Below are positions 62,474 through 64,000 of a stretch of 64,000 nucleotides of DNA, piece by piece. The stretch covers positions 124,001-188,000 of the forward strand of contig NZ_FOXJ01000009.1 in the NCBI RefSeq assembly GCF_900115685.1. The letters run 5' to 3'. The notes under the pieces were generated by a model. It saw only the letters and a program-made list of their open reading frames with translations, was not told the DNA's origin and searched no databases. The translations under genes were made by a program, and so were the position numbers. Source of the stretch: Variovorax sp. 770b2. GTDB taxonomy: Bacteria > Pseudomonadota > Gammaproteobacteria > Burkholderiales > Burkholderiaceae_C. Position 1 is the first letter of the stretch. Each line of letters opens with the position of its first letter.

Positions 62474-62716
62474 AACGGCCAGGAGTCGCATACTTTCTGC
62501 GGGACCCCGCGCGTTCGGAATGCCGGTACTTTTGCTGGTCGGACTCCATCGCCGAAGATGAAAGACTGGCCTTATCTGACACAGCGATTTGTCCTTTCGA
62601 AGAACATCCGGAGCCTTCTTGATGCAGCCCTCCAGCCGCCCTCTTCATGGCCGAAGTAGCGGGTTAGTCACAGTCGCGGCATCTGACCGTCCATTCTTGC
62701 AATCACATGGCGATAT

Positions 62717-62804
62717 CGTTTCATGCATCGTTTCATAAAATGATGCAAAATTCGATTTTCTAGCAGGAAGAGGGCATAGATGGTAATTTTCAATATCGTT
62801 TCAT
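62717..62804. promoter_or_regulatory. CGTTTCAT repeats and palindrome upstream of the HipA/YjjJ kinase
   Basis: CGTTTCAT occurs at 62717, 62729 and 62797, the last touching the start codon at 62805; the first and third share the longer ATATCGTTTCAT. Around the second copy there is an imperfect palindrome with TGCATC (62724-62729) and GATGCA (62742-62747). The pattern suggests an autoregulatory operator bound by the kinase's own N-terminal HTH. Confidence 0.6.
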
Positions 62805-64000
62805 ATGGCTGCTGATCCCGTCGGAATTCTCCGCGCTAAAGGGCCGATTCAGGCAGGCGAACTTGCTGACGCGATGGGCGTGAGTCGTCCCACATTGAGC
62901 CGGGCCATCCGCGCTGCAGGAGCGGGCGTTATCGTGCGCGGAAACGCCAGACGCACGAAATACGCCGCACGCCGAGCGCTGAGAGGGGACAGCGATCCGA
63001 TCCCGCTTTTTCGAATTGATCGCCTTGGAACTCAACACCAGGTTGCCTTGCTGGATTTGGTGTATCCCGATGGCACAGCCGCGGAGTTTTCCGAGGAGAT
63101 TGGGTGGCCCTTGGACGATGAAATGAAGCAGGGCTGGTTCGAAGGTCTGCCGTACATGATGCAAGACATGCGGCCGCAAGGTTTTCTCGGGCGAAACTTC
63201 GCGCGACACCATGGGGCCCTGCTGAAGGTGAGCGATGACCCGGCGAACTGGTCAGACGACGACGTGCTGTACGCACTCTCGCTGCTTGGCAGTGACGCCC
63301 CAGGAGACCTGCTAGTGGGCGAAGCGGCGGCCAGGAAATGGCTCGAGCAAGTGCAGGCGTTGAATGACCGCGCAGGACCACATGGAATAGCTGACGACCA
63401 ATTGGTCCAGTCGTACCCCAGGCTTGCGGCTCAAGCTCTAGAACTTGGAGTGGCGGGCTCATCGGCGGGCGGCGAATTTCCGAAGTTCACTGCCATGCGG
63501 AGCACCGCCGAAAGCAACAAACACGTGCTGGTGAAGTTCTCTGGATCTGATGATTCCCCGGGCACTCGGCGCTGGGCAGACCTGCTTGTCTGCGAGCATC
63601 TTGCTGCTCAAGCGCTGGCGGAGCGCGCAGGCATCGACGTGGCCAAATCCAGAGTCCTCATCCTTGCGAACCGAACGTTTCTCGAGGTCGATCGATTCGA
63701 CAGGCATGGGGCCATCGGTCGTTCCCCGGTCGTCTCCTGGAGCACGTTGAACTCGACTTTCGTCGGTGCCGGCGGGCGCCCTTGGGTGGAGGGAGTCCGT
63801 CCCCTGGCCAAGATGGGATGGATCACCGACGATGATCTTGGTCGTATTGGTCTTCTTGGGCACTTCGGGCAGCTCATCGGCAATTCCGACATGCACGATG
63901 GCAATCTGTCCTTTCAGCCCGTCAAGGTTGGCGACCAAGCGAAGCTGCAATTAGCTCCGATCTACGACATGCTGCCAATGACCTATGCACCGGTGCGCGG
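62805..64000 (+). CDS. HipA-family kinase, YjjJ type (runs off the window)
   Basis: Open from ATG 62805 to the window end, 398 codons without a stop. An N-terminal winged helix is fused to the kinase (GPIQAGELADAMGVSRPTLSRAIRAAG), which is the YjjJ arrangement. HipA-type parts follow: HVLVKFSGSD (nucleotide-binding Lys), GHFGQLIGNSDMHDGNLSF (catalytic Asp and metal-binding Asn) and APIYDMLP. HipA toxins phosphorylate tRNA-synthetase to cause persistence; YjjJ is a single-gene toxin whose HTH may serve as the antitoxin-like part. No hipB gene is present. Confidence 0.88.
   Translation, partial: MAADPVGILRAKGPIQAGELADAMGVSRPTLSRAIRAAGAGVIVRGNARRTKYAARRALRGDSDPIPLFRIDRLGTQHQVALLDLVYPDGTAAEFSEEIGWPLDDEMKQGWFEGLPYMMQDMRPQGFLGRNFARHHGALLKVSDDPANWSDDDVLYALSLLGSDAPGDLLVGEAAARKWLEQVQALNDRAGPHGIADDQLVQSYPRLAAQALELGVAGSSAGGEFPKFTAMRSTAESNKHVLVKFSGSDDSPGTRRWADLLVCEHLAAQALAERAGIDVAKSRVLILANRTFLEVDRFDRHGAIGRSPVVSWSTLNSTFVGAGGRPWVEGVRPLAKMGWITDDDLGRIGLLGHFGQLIGNSDMHDGNLSFQPVKVGDQAKLQLAPIYDMLPMTYAPVR

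Noticed and set aside
1..64000. tRNA or rRNA genes
   Set aside because: No cloverleaf or rRNA motif was recognised by eye on either strand; a tRNA search program would settle it.

Overview
The window reads as GC-rich DNA of a betaproteobacterium, most likely a Burkholderiales/Comamonadaceae member (Variovorax-like). The grounds are codon usage, two tripartite-tricarboxylate (Bug) binding proteins, an AtuA/DUF4387 pair, many LysR/GntR regulators and an L-rhamnonate pathway. It is a patchwork of defence and mobile DNA, catabolic operons, a plasmid replication block and a polymorphic toxin locus. No tRNA, rRNA or CRISPR array was recognised.

1-12.5 kb is a defence island: a four-gene CBASS-like operon (small protein, CD-NTase, stand-alone E2-like protein, S-4TM pore-type effector) convergent with a type I restriction-modification operon (small ORF, hsdM, hsdS, hsdR, joined by 4-base overlaps), then an unrecognised 586-residue protein. 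12.6-29 kb is accessory: a degenerate lytic transglycosylase, a MYG1-family protein, an H-NS-like protein, broken GumN and VgrG remnants, a PD-(D/E)XK-like protein divergent from an XRE-ImmA/IrrE plus PIN-domain pair, a three-gene exported-protein operon with two tandem paralogues, a gene broken at an 8-bp tandem repeat, an exported/membrane pair, and a truncated tyrosine recombinase with its partner gene at the island edge.

29-48.8 kb is mostly metabolic. It holds a LysR/Bug/methyltransferase cluster, a truncated isochorismatase-like gene, a quinone oxidoreductase and an ArsR-type regulator. An operon of serine hydrolase, Bug protein, DUF4387 and AtuA runs divergently from a GntR/FCD regulator with a clear palindromic operator. 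An L-rhamnonate (or similar deoxy-sugar acid) operon comprises dehydratase, MHS transporter, two SDRs and an FAH-family hydrolase, divergent from a LysR gene. After these come an exported protein, a DUF695 protein and a SUFU-domain protein.

48.8-53.6 kb is plasmid-like: DUF932 protein, N-6 methylase-like protein lacking NPPY, a tiny membrane protein and a Rep_3 initiator with iterons and DnaA boxes. The window is therefore a plasmid/chromid or contains an integrated plasmid. 53.6-58.4 kb is an Rhs toxin with a lipoprotein immunity candidate. 58.9-64 kb has a tyrosine recombinase next to a 17-bp inverted repeat, a broken LysR gene, a TatD-family hydrolase and a HipA/YjjJ-type kinase running off the end.

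Many genes are broken by single frameshifts or truncation. This fits a decaying, recombining accessory region, although sequencing error cannot be excluded from sequence alone.
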